Assembly (NCBI RefSeq): GCF_004348545.1
Contig: NZ_SMKL01000001.1
Coordinates: 140,323 to 204,322, forward strand
Direction: 5' to 3'
From: Jiangella ureilytica
Lineage (GTDB): Bacteria; Actinomycetota; Actinomycetes; Jiangellales; Jiangellaceae
Length of the DNA: 64,000 bases
Shown: one piece after another, positions 18,655 through 28,221 of the stretch
Layout: each line of letters begins with the position of its first letter
How positions within the stretch are numbered: position 1 is the first letter of the stretch
Notes under the pieces: generated by a model
What the model saw: the letters and a program-made list of their open reading frames with translations, nothing else
What the model was told of the DNA's origin: nothing
Databases searched by the model: none
Position numbers and translations under genes: made by a program

Positions 18655-19617
18655 ATGGCGGGTACCGACGAACGAGAGGCGGCGTTCTACGCGATCGTCG
18701 ACTCCGACGGGCGCATCGAGCCGCGCGACGACATGCCCGAGGCGTACCGGAAGACGCTGATCCGGCAGATCGCGCAGCACGCGCACTCGGAGATCATCGG
18801 CATGCAGCCCGAGGGCAACTGGATCAGCCGCGCGCCGAGCCTGCGCCGCAAGGCGATCCTGCTGGCCAAGGTGCAGGACGAGGCCGGCCACGGGCTGTAC
18901 CTCTACGCGGCTGCCGAGACCCTCGGCGTGTCCCGCGACCAGTTGCTCGAGCTGCTGCACACCCGCAGGCAGAAGTACTCGTCGATCTTCAACTACCCGA
19001 CGCTCACCTGGGCCGACGTCGGCGCCATCGGCTGGCTGGTCGACGGCGCCGCCATCACCAACCAGGTGCCGCTGACCCGCTGCTCCTACGGCCCGTACGC
19101 CCGCGCGATGGTCCGCATCTGCAAGGAGGAGTCGTTCCACCAGCGGCAGGGGTTCGAGTCGCTGCTGACGCTGACCCGCGGCAGCGCGGCGCAGAAGGCG
19201 ATGGCGCAGGACGCGCTCGACCGCTGGTGGTACCCGAGCCTGGCCATGTTCGGCCCGCCCGACACCGGCGAGCAGGTCAGCGGCGGCCACACCGAGCAGT
19301 CCATGCGGTGGGGCATCAAGCGCTTCAGCAACGACGAGCTGCGCCAGCGCTTCGTCGACATGACGGTGCCGCAGTCCGAGGTCCTCGGGCTCACGATCCC
19401 CGACCCGGACCTGCGCTGGAACGACGAGCGCGGCCACTACGACTTCACCGCGCCCGACTACGACGAGCTGTTCCGCGTCATCAAGGGCGACGGCCCCTGC
19501 AACGCCCAGCGCCTGGCGCACCGGGTCGCGGCGCACACCGAGGGCGCCTGGGTGCGCGAGGCGGCCGCCGCCTACGCGGCCAAGCAGCGGGCCAAGACGC
19601 AGACGGAGGCAGCGTGA
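18655..19617 (+). CDS. paaA: 1,2-phenylacetyl-CoA epoxidase, catalytic subunit PaaA
   Basis: 320 residues, normal size. PaaA is the di-iron subunit of the multicomponent oxygenase that epoxidises the ring of phenylacetyl-Co[35 protein letters not shown] and [15 protein letters not shown] carry the Glu and ExxH iron ligands. The C-terminus is complete. First gene of a tightly coupled paaABCDE operon: its stop overlaps the paaB start (GTGA). Confidence 0.97.
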   Translation: MAGTDEREAAFYAIVDSDGRIEPRDDMPEAYRKTLIRQIAQHAHSEIIGMQPEGNWISRAPSLRRKAILLAKVQDEAGHGLYLYAAAETLGVSRDQLLELLHTRRQKYSSIFNYPTLTWADVGAIGWLVDGAAITNQVPLTRCSYGPYARAMVRICKEESFHQRQGFESLLTLTRGSAAQKAMAQDALDRWWYPSLAMFGPPDTGEQVSGGHTEQSMRWGIKRFSNDELRQRFVDMTVPQSEVLGLTIPDPDLRWNDERGHYDFTAPDYDELFRVIKGDGPCNAQRLAHRVAAHTEGAWVREAAAAYAAKQRAKTQTEAA

Positions 19618-19901
19618 CCAGCGCCGAGTGGCCGCTCTGGGAGGTCTTCGTCCGGGCCAGGCGCGGCCTGTCGCACCTGCATGTCGGCAGCCTGCACGCG
19701 CCCGACGCCGCCATGGCCGTTCGCAACGCCCGCGACGTCTACACCCGCCGCGGCGAGGGCGTGTCCATCTGGGTCGTCCCGTCGGACCAGATCACCGCCA
19801 GCAGCCCGGACGAGAAGGACGCCTTCTTCGACCCCGCGGGCGACAAGGTCTACCGGCACCCGACGTTCTACGAGGTGCCGGCGGAGGCGAAGCACCTGTG
19901 A
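19614..19901 (+). CDS. paaB: 1,2-phenylacetyl-CoA epoxidase subunit PaaB
   Basis: 95 residues, the usual size. [20 protein letters not shown] and [18 protein letters not shown] are the family blocks. PaaB bridges the PaaAC pairs and helps electron transfer. GTG start at 19614 overlaps the paaA stop; its own stop overlaps the paaC start. Confidence 0.96.
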   Translation: MTSAEWPLWEVFVRARRGLSHLHVGSLHAPDAAMAVRNARDVYTRRGEGVSIWVVPSDQITASSPDEKDAFFDPAGDKVYRHPTFYEVPAEAKHL

Positions 19902-20644
19902 AGGACCAGTACGCGCTGGCGCTCGGCGACGACGCGCTCGTGCTCGCGCAGCGGCTGGGGGAGTGGGTCGCCCGCGCGCCGGAGCTCGAGGAGGACGTCG
20001 CGCTGGCCAACATCGCGCTCGACCTGCTCGGCCAGGCCCGCACGCTGCTGACCCACGCCGGCGAGCTGGAGGGCGCGGGCCGCGACGAGGACGCGCTGGC
20101 GTACTGGCGCGACGACCGCGACTTCCGCAACGTCCTGCTGGTCGAGCTGCCGAACGGCGACTTCGCCCAGACCATGGCCCGGCAGCTGGTCTTCGCCGCC
20201 TACCAGTACGAGCTGTACGACCGGCTGCGCGCCAGCACCGACGCCACGCTGGCCGCCGTCGCCGGCAAGGCCGTCAAAGAGGTGCACTACCACCGCGACC
20301 ACGCCACCCAGTGGGTGCTGCGGCTGGGCGACGGCACCGACGAGAGCCGCCGCCGCATGGTCGCCGGCCTCGACACCGTCTGGCCCTACGTCGACGAGCT
20401 CTTCGACGACGGCGGCAACCCCGGTCCCGCGCTGGTCGCCGAGGGGGTCGCGGTCGACCCCGCCACCCTGCGCGAGCCGTGGACGGCGTACGTCGGCACC
20501 GTCCTGGCAGAGGCCGGGCTGGAGCCGCCCGCCGGCGCCGCACCCCGCGGCGGTGGCCGCCGCGGCCTGCACACCGAGCACCTCGGCTACCTGCTCGCCG
20601 AGATGCAGCACCTGCACCGGACCCACCCGGGGGCGACCTGGTGA
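19898..20644 (+). CDS. paaC: 1,2-phenylacetyl-CoA epoxidase subunit PaaC
   Basis: 248 residues. PaaC is the structural, ferritin-like partner of PaaA. YALALGDDALVLAQRLGEW at the start, EEDVALANIALDLLGQAR and KEVHYHRDHATQWVLRLGDG are characteristic. GTG start at 19898 overlaps the paaB stop, and the stop overlaps the paaD start at 20641. Confidence 0.96.
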   Translation: MKDQYALALGDDALVLAQRLGEWVARAPELEEDVALANIALDLLGQARTLLTHAGELEGAGRDEDALAYWRDDRDFRNVLLVELPNGDFAQTMARQLVFAAYQYELYDRLRASTDATLAAVAGKAVKEVHYHRDHATQWVLRLGDGTDESRRRMVAGLDTVWPYVDELFDDGGNPGPALVAEGVAVDPATLREPWTAYVGTVLAEAGLEPPAGAAPRGGGRRGLHTEHLGYLLAEMQHLHRTHPGATW

Positions 20645-21129
20645 GCGCGACCCTGAGCATCGAGGACGTGCGGGCCGCCGTCGCCGCCGTCCCGGACCCG
20701 GAGCTGCCGGTCGTGACGATCGAGCAGCTCGGCATCCTGCGCGACGTCCGCGTCGACGCGACCGGGCGGGTCACCGTCGACATCACCCCGACCTACTCCG
20801 GCTGCCCGGCCATGGACGCGATCCGGGCCGACGTCGAGGCCGCGCTGGCCGGGGCCGGGGTCGACGGCGCCGAGGTGCGGCTGGTGCTCGCCCCGGCGTG
20901 GACGACCGACTGGATCACGGCCGAGGGCCGCGCGGCGCTCGAGGAGTACGGCATCGCGCCGCCTGGGCCCGCGCGCGGCACCGTCACGGCGCTCGCCCTC
21001 TCCGTCCGGTGCCCGCACTGCGGCTCGCCCGACACCCGCGAGCTGTCCCGGTTCGGGTCGACGGCGTGCAAGGCGCTGTGGGTCTGCCGGGCCTGCCAGG
21101 AACCGTTCGACCACGTGAAGCCGCTATGA
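20641..21129 (+). CDS. paaD: 1,2-phenylacetyl-CoA epoxidase maturation subunit PaaD
   Basis: 162 residues. The N-terminal two-thirds is a MIP18/DUF59 domain (VPDPELPVVTIEQLGILRDV, TPTYSGCPAMDAI). The C-terminus holds a zinc-ribbon-like CPHCGSPDT and CRACQEPF. PaaD is thought to help assemble the iron-sulfur or di-iron centres of the complex. Start GTG at 20641; stop overlaps the paaE ATG. Confidence 0.96.
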   Translation: MSATLSIEDVRAAVAAVPDPELPVVTIEQLGILRDVRVDATGRVTVDITPTYSGCPAMDAIRADVEAALAGAGVDGAEVRLVLAPAWTTDWITAEGRAALEEYGIAPPGPARGTVTALALSVRCPHCGSPDTRELSRFGSTACKALWVCRACQEPFDHVKPL

Positions 21130-22229
21130 CGACGGCTGCCACCCAGCCCCGCACGGAGCGGCGGCGGCACTCCGTCACCCACCGGCTCCGTGTCGCCGCC
21201 GTCGACCGGCTGACCGACGACGCCGTCGCCGTCACGTTCGCCGTGCCGCCCGAGCTCGCCGACGACTACGACTTCGCCGCCGGCCAGCACGTCAACATCG
21301 CCCTGCCCGGCGGCGACGGCGTGCGGCGCAGCTACTCGATCTGCTCGCCGGCCGGCTCCGGCGTGCTGCGCATCGCGGTGAAGCGGATCCCGTCGGGGGT
21401 GTTCTCGTCGCACGCGCTGACGACCCTGGCGGCCGGCGACGAGCTGGACGTCATGACGCCGGCCGGGCGGTTCACGCCGTCGTTCCACCCCGGGCAGGCG
21501 AGGCACTACGCCATGGTCGCGGCCGGCAGCGGCATCACGCCGGTGCTGTCGATCGTCGCGACGGCGCTGGCGACCGAGCCGGACAGCCGGGTCACGCTGC
21601 TGTACGGCAACCGGACGTCGTCGACGGTGATGTTCCTCGACGAGCTGGCCGACCTCAAGGACCGCTACGCCGGCCGGCTGCAGCTGGTGCACGTGCTGTC
21701 GCGCGAGCCGGGGTCGACGGAGCTGCTGTCGGGCCGGCTCGACGGCGACCGGCTCGACCGGCTGCTCGACACCCTGCTGCCGCCCGGCACCGTCGACGAC
21801 TGGTACCTGTGCGGGCCGTACGAGCTGATCACGACCGCGCGCGGTGTGCTGGCCGGCCGCGGCGTCGACCGCGCCCACGTGCACGCCGAGCTGTATCACG
21901 TCGGCGACCCGCCGCCCGCCATCCGCGAGGAGGCACGTCAGGCCGCGGTCACCTGCGCCGTCACCGCGGTGCTCGACGGCCGCCGCACCGCCGTCACCGT
22001 CGACGACCCCGACGAGACCGTCCTCGAGGCCGTGCTCCGCGTCCGCAACGACGCCCCGTTCGCCTGCAAGGGCGGCGTCTGCGGCACCTGCCGGGCCAAG
22101 GTCCTGGACGGCAGCGTCACCATGGAGCGCCGCTACGCCCTCGAGGACGACGAGGTCGCGGCCGGCTACGTGCTGACCTGCCAGTCGCACCCCACCACGC
22201 CCACGCTCGAGGTCGACTACGACGCCTGA
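21126..22229 (+). CDS. paaE: 1,2-phenylacetyl-CoA epoxidase reductase PaaE
   Basis: 367 residues. It combines an FAD-binding ferredoxin-reductase domain (RRSYSICSPAGSG), an NAD(P)H domain (AAGSGITPVLSI, WYLCGPYEL) and a C-terminal plant-type 2Fe-2S domain (CKGGVCGTCRAKV, then LTCQSHP). It passes electrons from NADPH to PaaA. It ends the operon; later pathway genes (paaFGHIJK) are not in the window. Its 3' end overlaps the converging response-regulator gene by 13 bp. Confidence 0.96.
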   Translation: MTTAATQPRTERRRHSVTHRLRVAAVDRLTDDAVAVTFAVPPELADDYDFAAGQHVNIALPGGDGVRRSYSICSPAGSGVLRIAVKRIPSGVFSSHALTTLAAGDELDVMTPAGRFTPSFHPGQARHYAMVAAGSGITPVLSIVATALATEPDSRVTLLYGNRTSSTVMFLDELADLKDRYAGRLQLVHVLSREPGSTELLSGRLDGDRLDRLLDTLLPPGTVDDWYLCGPYELITTARGVLAGRGVDRAHVHAELYHVGDPPPAIREEARQAAVTCAVTAVLDGRRTAVTVDDPDETVLEAVLRVRNDAPFACKGGVCGTCRAKVLDGSVTMERRYALEDDEVAAGYVLTCQSHPTTPTLEVDYDA

Positions 22230-22900
22230 CCCGCGGAGCCGACCAGGCCGTTCTCGTAGGCGGCGATGACCAGCTGGGCGCGGTCGCGGGCGGCCAGCTT
22301 CGCCAGCAGGCTGCCGACGTGGGACTTCACCGTCTTGACCGAGATGGTGAGCGCGGCGGCGATCTCGTCGTTCGACAGCCCGCCGGCGACCAGCGACAGG
22401 ACCTCGGTCTCGCGCTCGGTCAGGGTGCCCAGCCGGCGCCGGTCACGGCCCGGCGCGACCGGCCGGGCGAGGTAGTGCTCGACCAGCCGGGTGAGGATGC
22501 TCGGGGCGAACAGCGACTCGCCGGCGTGCGTGCGCCGGACCGCGTCGAGCAGCTCGTCCGGGCGGGCGTCCTTGAGCAGGAAGCCGCTGGCGCCGGCCCG
22601 CAGCGCGGCGTACACGTACTCGTCGAGCTCGAACATGCTCAGCACCAGCACCCGGACGGCGTCGAGTGCGGCGTCGGCGGTGATGCGCCGCGTCGCCTCG
22701 ATGCCGTCGCCGCCGGGCATGCGGATGTCCATCAGCACCACGTCGGGGCGCAGCTCGCGCGTCAACTGGACCGCTTCGTCGCCCGTGGCCGCCGTGCCGG
22801 CGGTGGCGAGGTCCGGGGCGGCGTCGAGCAGCAGCGCCAGACTGTGCCGCAGCAGTGGCTGGTCGTCGGCGACCAGTACCCGGACCGGCGACGGCGTCAT
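22217..22900 (-). CDS. NarL/LuxR-family response regulator
   Basis: 227 residues. The receiver domain (VRVLVADDQPLLRHSLALLL, phosphoacceptor Asp in VVLMDIRMPGGDG, Lys in GFLLKDA) is followed by a LuxR-type HTH (LTERETEVLSLVAGGLSNDE). It is coupled to its kinase by a 4-bp overlap. The divergent ABC exporter across a 99-bp gap with a strong dyad (23790-23818) is its likely target. Confidence 0.93.
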   Translation of the reverse strand: MTPSPVRVLVADDQPLLRHSLALLLDAAPDLATAGTAATGDEAVQLTRELRPDVVLMDIRMPGGDGIEATRRITADAALDAVRVLVLSMFELDEYVYAALRAGASGFLLKDARPDELLDAVRRTHAGESLFAPSILTRLVEHYLARPVAPGRDRRRLGTLTERETEVLSLVAGGLSNDEIAAALTISVKTVKSHVGSLLAKLAARDRAQLVIAAYENGLVGSAGQAS

Positions 22901-23754
22901 CCCGCGGTCCCGTCGGGGAGGCGGGCGACGACGGCGTACCCGGGTCCGTCCGGGCCCGCGTCCAGGGTGCCGCCGAGCGCCGTCACCCGCTCGCGCAGCC
23001 CGGCCAGGCCCTGCCCGGCACCGGGCCGCGGCTCCCAGCCGCCGGCGGGCCCCGCGTCGGCGACGGTCACGACGACCGACCGGCCGTCGCGCCGCAGACG
23101 CACCCGCGCCCGGGTCGGCCCGGCGTGCCGCGCGGTGTTGCTCAGCGCCTCGCGGACGACCGCGCACACCGTCAGCTGCACTCCCGATGAGACGGCGCCG
23201 AGCCCGGCCGCGGCGTCGAGGGTCGCGTCGAGGCCGACGCCGCGTGCCGCCGCGACGACGTCGGGCAGGTCGGCGAGCGATGCCGCCGGCCGGAGCGCCG
23301 CGTCGGATCCGGGGGCGCGCAGGACGCTCAGCATGCGGCGCAGCTCGGTGGTGGTCTCGCGGCCGACGGCCTCGATGTCGGCCAGCGCGCTCGTCTGCTC
23401 CGCCGGCCCCTCCGGCCCGGTCAGCCTGGCGGCGACGGCGGCCCGGACGGTGATGAGGCCCAGCCCGTGCGACACGAGATCGTGCAGGTCGGCGGCGATG
23501 CGCAGCCGCTCGGCCTGGGCCGCCCGCTCGCCGGCCCACGCCGCCAGCCGGTCCTCGTGGGCGCGGCGCTCGCGCCGGGTGCGCAGCACGGCCCACCCCG
23601 TCACCAGCACCGCGATGCCGACGACGACCAGCGGAAGCACCTGCGCCGTCGATCCCCGGACGCCGATGGTCATGAGCGCCGCGACCAGGAGCACGAGTGT
23701 CGCCCACGCCACCGGCCAGGCCCGCGAGCGCCAGGTCGGCCGGCCGGTCTCCAT
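22897..23754 (-). CDS. Two-component sensor histidine kinase (HPK7/NarX-like)
   Basis: 285 residues. Two N-terminal membrane helices (WPVAWATLVLLVAALMTIG; LPLVVVGIAVLVTGWAVLR) lack a large sensor loop. A HisKA_3 dimerisation domain follows, with the phosphorylated His in RIAADLHDLVSHGLGLI. The HATPase_c domain has REALSNTARHAGP and GQGLAGLRERV. The lack of an external domain suggests sensing within the membrane, as in antibiotic-responsive kinases next to ABC exporters (inference). Promoter TAGACT lies 6 bases before the ATG. Confidence 0.92.
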   Translation of the reverse strand: METGRPTWRSRAWPVAWATLVLLVAALMTIGVRGSTAQVLPLVVVGIAVLVTGWAVLRTRRERRAHEDRLAAWAGERAAQAERLRIAADLHDLVSHGLGLITVRAAVAARLTGPEGPAEQTSALADIEAVGRETTTELRRMLSVLRAPGSDAALRPAASLADLPDVVAAARGVGLDATLDAAAGLGAVSSGVQLTVCAVVREALSNTARHAGPTRARVRLRRDGRSVVVTVADAGPAGGWEPRPGAGQGLAGLRERVTALGGTLDAGPDGPGYAVVARLPDGTAG

Positions 23755-23760
23755 GCCGCG

Positions 23761-23766
23761 AGTCTA
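23761..23766 (-). promoter_or_regulatory. Leaderless-type -10 for kinase/regulator pair
   Basis: TAGACT on the minus strand, six bases before the ATG at 23754. Confidence 0.5.
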
Positions 23767-23789
23767 GGGACGACGGCCGGGTCGCACAT

Positions 23790-23818
23790 CGGACCACGGT
23801 CCGAGCGACCGTGGCCCG
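23790..23818. promoter_or_regulatory. 29-bp dyad, candidate response-regulator operator
   Basis: The arms at 23790-23801 and 23807-23818 match at 11 of 12 positions (core CCACGGTC / GACCGTGG), with 5 bp between them. The dyad lies centrally in the gap between the kinase operon and the ABC exporter. Confidence 0.5.
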
Positions 23819-23853
23819 ATGACAACCCGGCTGTGCTCGGCTGACATGGGCGC

Positions 23854-24555
23854 ATGCTCACTTTCGACGATGTGGTGAAACGCCGCGGCGCCCGCGAGGT
23901 GCTCTCCGGCGTGACGTTCCGGGCCGAGCCGGGCCGGGTGACCGCCTTCCTCGGTCCGAACGGCGCCGGCAAGTCCTCGACGCTGCGGATCCTCCTCGGG
24001 CTGGACCGGCCGACGTCGGGCCGGGCGCTGGTGGACGGCCGTCCCTACCTCGCGTTGCGGCGGCCGCTGGGCGTGATCGGCTCGGTGCTGGACGGCTCGG
24101 GAGCGCACCGGTCCCGCTCGGCCCGCCAGCACCTGGCCTGGGTGGCCCGCAGCAACGGCATCCCGCGCCGCCGGGTCGGCGAGGTGCTGGAACAGGTCGG
24201 CCTGACCGACGCGGCGCGGGTGCGGGCCGGGCGGCTGTCGCTCGGGATGGGGCAGCGGCTCGGCCTGGCCGCCGCGCTGCTCGGCAAGCCGCGGGCGCTC
24301 GTGCTGGACGAGCCGGTGAACGGGCTGGACCCGGAGGGCATCCGGTGGATCCGCCGGCTGCTGCGCTCGCACGCCGAGGCCGGCGGGACGGTGCTGCTGT
24401 CCAGTCACCTCATGACCGAGGTCGCGGAGCTGGCCGACGACCTGGTCGTGATCGCCGCCGGGCAGGTCGTCGCCGCCGGGCCGCTGGACGCGGTCACCGC
24501 CGGGCACCCGACGCTGGAGGACGCGTTCTTCGCGCTGACGGGCGGTGCGTCGTGA
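23854..24555 (+). CDS. ABC transporter ATP-binding protein (ABC-2 exporter)
   Basis: 233 residues. Walker A GPNGAGKSS (34-42), signature LSLGMGQR, Walker B ALVLDEPVNGLDPEG and the switch His in SSHLMTEV are all present. It resembles the ATPases of bacitracin/lantibiotic-type exporters. It overlaps the permease start by 4 bp and is divergent from a two-component system, a common arrangement for inducible export. Confidence 0.93.
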   Translation: MLTFDDVVKRRGAREVLSGVTFRAEPGRVTAFLGPNGAGKSSTLRILLGLDRPTSGRALVDGRPYLALRRPLGVIGSVLDGSGAHRSRSARQHLAWVARSNGIPRRRVGEVLEQVGLTDAARVRAGRLSLGMGQRLGLAAALLGKPRALVLDEPVNGLDPEGIRWIRRLLRSHAEAGGTVLLSSHLMTEVAELADDLVVIAAGQVVAAGPLDAVTAGHPTLEDAFFALTGGAS

Positions 24556-25292
24556 CCGCTGCTGTCGCCGGCGCCGTCGACGCCGTCGCCGCCGAGCTGC
24601 GCAAGGTGCTCACCCTGCCCGCCACGCTGGGCGCGCTGGTCGTGGCCGTGCTGGGTCCGGTCGCGCTGGCCGCGCTCACCGCGTCGCAGAATCCGCGCGG
24701 CTCGGCGGCGGAGGCGGCGCTCGCCGCGGAGCCGCTGGTCATGGTCGGCGCGATCGTGCTGGGCGTCGTCGCCGTCAGCAGCGAGTACGGCGGCGGCCGG
24801 CAGATCGCCAGTACCTTCGCCGCGATGCCACGGCGTCCCGCCGTCCTGGCGGCGAAGGCCGCGGTGGTCGCCGTCCTGGTCGCGGCCGCGGCGGCCGCCG
24901 CGTTCCCGGCCGCGCTGCTCGCCGCTCGCCTGGTCGCCGGCCCCGGGCCGGATGCGGACGGCGTGCTGGGCCGCGCCGTCGGTGGCGGCGTCTACGCCGT
25001 CCTCACGGCGCTGATCGCGCTGGCGATCACCGTGTTCGCTCGCAGCGGCGTCGTTCCGCTGGTGGTGCTGGTCGCGAACGGCTCGGTGGTGTCGGTGTCG
25101 TTCCTGCTGTACCAGGTGACCCCGCTCGCGCGGTACCTGCCGGACCTGGCCGGCATGCGGATGGTCGCCGGTGAGGACCGGCTCGCGATCGACGACGCGC
25201 TGGCGCCGGTCGCCGGTGGGCTGGTCATGGCCGCATGGACGGCCGCGCTGCTCGCCGTCGCCGCCGTCGTGCTGGTCCGCCGCGACGCCTGA
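24552..25292 (+). CDS. ABC-2 type permease
   Basis: 246 residues from the GTG at 24552. There are about six hydrophobic segments, very rich in Ala/Val. [20 protein letters not shown] at the N-terminus and [20 protein letters not shown] after the second helix are typical of ABC-2 permeases. Partner of the preceding ATPase; the substrate is unknown, probably a peptide antibiotic or lipid. Confidence 0.88.
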   Translation: MTAAVAGAVDAVAAELRKVLTLPATLGALVVAVLGPVALAALTASQNPRGSAAEAALAAEPLVMVGAIVLGVVAVSSEYGGGRQIASTFAAMPRRPAVLAAKAAVVAVLVAAAAAAAFPAALLAARLVAGPGPDADGVLGRAVGGGVYAVLTALIALAITVFARSGVVPLVVLVANGSVVSVSFLLYQVTPLARYLPDLAGMRMVAGEDRLAIDDALAPVAGGLVMAAWTAALLAVAAVVLVRRDA

Positions 25293-25337
25293 CGGCTGCG
25301 CGGCTCGCGGAGGGCGCCCCCGATAGGCTCCTGTCCC

Positions 25338-25448
25338 GTGATGGGTCGTGCACACCGGCGGCGAGCGGGGGCCGATGGCTCCCTCGAGCCGTCGGTCCGA
25401 GGCGGAGGACGGCAGATGGACGACAGCGCTCCATGCATGACCCATCAC
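25338..25448 (+). promoter_or_regulatory. Candidate structured leader of HAD/PrsW operon
   Basis: GTGATGGGTCGTGCA (25338-25352) pairs over all 15 positions (one G-U) with TGCATGACCCATCAC (25434-25448). Inside, 25369-25380 pairs with 25387-25398 over 12 positions (two G-U) around a six-base loop. The closing stem ends two bases before the CGAGG ribosome-binding site (25451-25455) of the HAD gene. TAGGCT at 25324-25329 could be the -10, so the message would start at the stem. The shape suggests a riboswitch or attenuator. It matches no class I recognise. Confidence 0.5.
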
Positions 25449-25459
25449 ATCGAGGTGTG

Positions 25460-26110
25460 ATGGTGGTGCTCACGGCGGAAGCGATCCTGCTCGACCTCGA
25501 CGGGACGCTGGTCGACTCGACCGACTCCATCGCGCGCTGCTGGCTGCGCTGGTGCCGGCAGTTCGAGATCGACCCCGCGCGACTGGCCGACGCCCACGGT
25601 CGCACCACGGCCGACATCGTCGCCGATCTGCTGCCCGGTCACCGGGTGGCGGCCGCGATGGCCCGCATCGACGAGCTCGAGATCGACGACGCCGGCACCG
25701 TCCGGCCCATGCCCGGCGCGGCTGAGCTGCTGGCCGCGATCCCGCCCGAGCGCCGCGCCGTCGTCACCTCCGGCAACGCCGTCCTGGCGGCGGCCCGCAT
25801 GAGCGCCGCCGGGCTGCCCGCTCCCGCCGTCGTCGTCACCGCCGACGACGTCATCCGCGGCAAGCCGCACCCGGAGCCGTACCTGCTCGGTGCCGAGCGG
25901 CTCGGGTTCGAGCCCGCCCAGTGCCTCGTGGTCGAGGACGCGCCCAGCGGCATCGCGGCGGCCCGTGCGGCCGGCATGGCCGTGCTCGGCATCGCGTCCA
26001 CGCACGAGGCGCGCCAGCTCGAGGCCGACCTCATCGCCGGCACGCCGGCGCAGGTACGGGTGCAGGTCGACGGAACCGGCCCGCTCCTGATCGGCGTCGA
26101 AACGCCGTGA
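25460..26110 (+). CDS. HAD-superfamily phosphatase
   Basis: 216 residues. The start ATG at 25460 follows CGAGG. Motif [12 protein letters not shown], motif II VVTSGN, motif III KPHPEPY and motif [10 protein letters not shown] are complete. A small helical cap lies after motif I, as in phosphoglycolate/beta-phosphoglucomutase-like members that act on sugar phosphates. The substrate is not known. Its stop overlaps the PrsW-like gene start (GTGA). Confidence 0.9.
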   Translation: MVVLTAEAILLDLDGTLVDSTDSIARCWLRWCRQFEIDPARLADAHGRTTADIVADLLPGHRVAAAMARIDELEIDDAGTVRPMPGAAELLAAIPPERRAVVTSGNAVLAAARMSAAGLPAPAVVVTADDVIRGKPHPEPYLLGAERLGFEPAQCLVVEDAPSGIAAARAAGMAVLGIASTHEARQLEADLIAGTPAQVRVQVDGTGPLLIGVETP

Positions 26111-27246
26111 CAAGGCCGCCCGTGGACGCCGCGCTCGTCCAGCACCAGCCGTGGAGCCGGCAGCAGCGCCGCCGCGTCTTCTGGCCGGTCCTCGGCCTGG
26201 TCGCGGCCGCCATCTGCGCCGTCGTCGTGGTCGGGCTGGCGGTGGGCGACCTCGCGCCGTCCACCGTCGCCACCGCCACGCTGTTCGCGCTGCTGCCGGT
26301 CGTCGTGGTGGTCGGGGCGTTCCTGTGGCTGGACCGCTGGGAGCCCGAGCCGGGCCGGATCATGCTGGCGGCGTTCCTGTGGGGCGGCGGCGTGGCGACG
26401 CTGGGCGCGCTGGTGGTGAACTCCGTCGTCGCCGTCACCTACGGCGAGTACACGTCGTCAGTGGTCAGCGCCCCGTTCGCCGAAGAGGCGCTGAAGGGCG
26501 CGTTCCTGGTCGGCCTGCTCTGGCGGCAGCGGCACGAGCTGGACGGGCTGGTCGACGGCATCGTCTACGCCGGGCTCGTGGCGGCCGGGTTCGCGTTCGT
26601 CGAGAACATTCTCTACCTGGGCCGGGCGTTCGACACCGACTCGTTCGACGGCTACACGGTGTTCGTCGTGCGCGGCGTGTTCTCGCCGTTCGCGCACCCG
26701 CTGTTCACGGTCTTCATCGGCATCGCCGTGGGCATCGCGGCGCAGCGGAGGTCGGTGGCGGCGCGGGTCGTGCTGCCGTTCCTCGGGTACCTGTTGGCGG
26801 CCGGGCTGCACGCACTGTGGAACGCGTCGGCGCTCTGGGACGACCGCGGCCGCGGCTTCATCGCCGTCTACGTCGTCGTCATGGTGCCGCTGTTCGCCGG
26901 CATGCTCGGCATCGCGCTCTGGCAGCGCCGCCGCGAACAGCGCGTCATCGCGGCCCGGCTGGGCGAGTTCGTGCAGGCCGGCTGGATCCCGTGGTACGAG
27001 CTCGACCTGCTGTCGACCATGCGCAGCCGGCGGCGCTGGAGCACCGCCATGAAGACCCAGTACGGGCGCGACGCCGCCCGCGCCGTCCGCGACTACCAGG
27101 GCGCCGTCACCGAGCTCGCCTTCCTCGTCACCCGGCTGCGCCACGCCGAGGCGGACGAGCAGGCCGACCCGCGGCTGGCCGAGCTGCTGTCCGCCGTCAC
27201 CCGGACCCGCGCCCGAGCCGTCGCCCTGACCAGCACCGGACGGTGA
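26107..27246 (+). CDS. PrsW-family intramembrane metalloprotease
   Basis: 379 residues with about nine membrane helices. The PrsW motifs are visible: [10 protein letters not shown] (EExxK-type), [21 protein letters not shown] and AGLHALWN, which supply the Glu/His residues of the proposed active site. Relatives cut anti-sigma factors in the membrane, but here no sigma/anti-sigma pair is adjacent. The soluble C-terminal tail (about 100 residues) is cytoplasmic. It is coupled to the HAD gene. Confidence 0.88.
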   Translation: MTRPPVDAALVQHQPWSRQQRRRVFWPVLGLVAAAICAVVVVGLAVGDLAPSTVATATLFALLPVVVVVGAFLWLDRWEPEPGRIMLAAFLWGGGVATLGALVVNSVVAVTYGEYTSSVVSAPFAEEALKGAFLVGLLWRQRHELDGLVDGIVYAGLVAAGFAFVENILYLGRAFDTDSFDGYTVFVVRGVFSPFAHPLFTVFIGIAVGIAAQRRSVAARVVLPFLGYLLAAGLHALWNASALWDDRGRGFIAVYVVVMVPLFAGMLGIALWQRRREQRVIAARLGEFVQAGWIPWYELDLLSTMRSRRRWSTAMKTQYGRDAARAVRDYQGAVTELAFLVTRLRHAEADEQADPRLAELLSAVTRTRARAVALTSTGR

Positions 27247-27276
27247 GGCAGGTCGGTCCGCGGGGTCGGATCACGG

Positions 27277-27282
27277 TAGCCT
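27277..27282 (+). promoter_or_regulatory. Leaderless-type -10 for dapA
   Basis: TAGCCT, then six bases, then the ATG at 27289. There is no ribosome-binding site in between. Confidence 0.6.
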
Positions 27283-27288
27283 TTGTCC

Positions 27289-28221
27289 ATGCCTGACGAG
27301 CTCTTCACCCTCGCCGCCGCCACCACGGGTGCGCCGGCGGCCGCACCGTTCGGCCGCACGTCGGTCGCCATGGTCACGCCGTTCCTCGACGACGGCGGCC
27401 TCGACCTCGAGGGCAGCGCCGCGCTGGCGGAGAAGCTCGTGAACGACGGCTGCGACGGCCTCGTGGTCAGCGGCACCACCGGTGAGAGCCCCACCACGTC
27501 CGACGCCGAGAAGGACCACCTCCTGCGGGCCGTGCTCGAGGCCGTCGGCTCGCGCGCCCACGTCGTCGCCGGCGTCGGCACCAACGACACCCGCCACACC
27601 AGCGAGCTCGCGCAGGCCGCCCAGAAGGCGGGCGCCCACGGGCTGCTGCTGGTCACGCCGTACTACAGCCGGCCGCCGCAAGAGGCGCTGTACCAGCACT
27701 TCGTCGCCGTCGCGTCGGCCACCGACCTGCCGGTCATGCTCTACGACATCCCCGTCCGCACCGGGGTGCCCATCGCCACCGAGACGCTGCTCCGGCTGGC
27801 CGAGCACGACCGCATCGTCGCCGTCAAGGACGCCAAGGGCGACGTGTTCGCGTCGTCCGAGGTCATCGCCCGCACCGGGCTGGCCTACTACTCCGGCGAC
27901 GACGCCCTCAACCTCGCGCTGCTCACGCACGGCGCCGTCGGCGTGGTGAGCGTGGTCGGCCACGTGGCCGCCGCCCAGTACGCCCAGATGATCCGCGCCG
28001 TCGACTCCGGCGACCTGCGGCGGGCGCTCGACCTGCACCGTCAGGTCATCCCGGCCGTGCGCGGCATCATGACCCGAACTCAAGGAGCCATCATGGCCAA
28101 GGCCGCCGTCCAGCACCTGGGCGTGATCCGGCACCGCACGGTCCGCTCGCCCCTCATCCCCGCCACCGACGAGCAGGTCGCGCTGCTGCGCGCCGACCTC
28201 GCCGAGGCGGGGCTCGCATGA
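27289..28221 (+). CDS. dapA: 4-hydroxy-tetrahydrodipicolinate synthase
   Basis: 310 residues. DapA condenses pyruvate with aspartate semialdehyde, the committed step to diaminopimelate and lysine. GLVVSGTTGESPTTSDAEK holds the Thr pair, LLVTPYYSRPPQEALYQHF the Tyr, and IVAVKDAKGD the Schiff-base Lys; GVPIATETLLRLAEH follows normally. Its stop overlaps the start of the RNase J gene (ATGA). This dapA-rnj pairing is widespread in actinobacteria. Confidence 0.97.
   Translation: MPDELFTLAAATTGAPAAAPFGRTSVAMVTPFLDDGGLDLEGSAALAEKLVNDGCDGLVVSGTTGESPTTSDAEKDHLLRAVLEAVGSRAHVVAGVGTNDTRHTSELAQAAQKAGAHGLLLVTPYYSRPPQEALYQHFVAVASATDLPVMLYDIPVRTGVPIATETLLRLAEHDRIVAVKDAKGDVFASSEVIARTGLAYYSGDDALNLALLTHGAVGVVSVVGHVAAAQYAQMIRAVDSGDLRRALDLHRQVIPAVRGIMTRTQGAIMAKAAVQHLGVIRHRTVRSPLIPATDEQVALLRADLAEAGLA

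Noticed and set aside
25338..25448. Known riboswitch or SRP RNA
   Set aside because: Checked by eye for SRP, ZTP, THF, guanidine, TPP and cobalamin signatures; none of the conserved loops is present. Kept as an unassigned structured leader.
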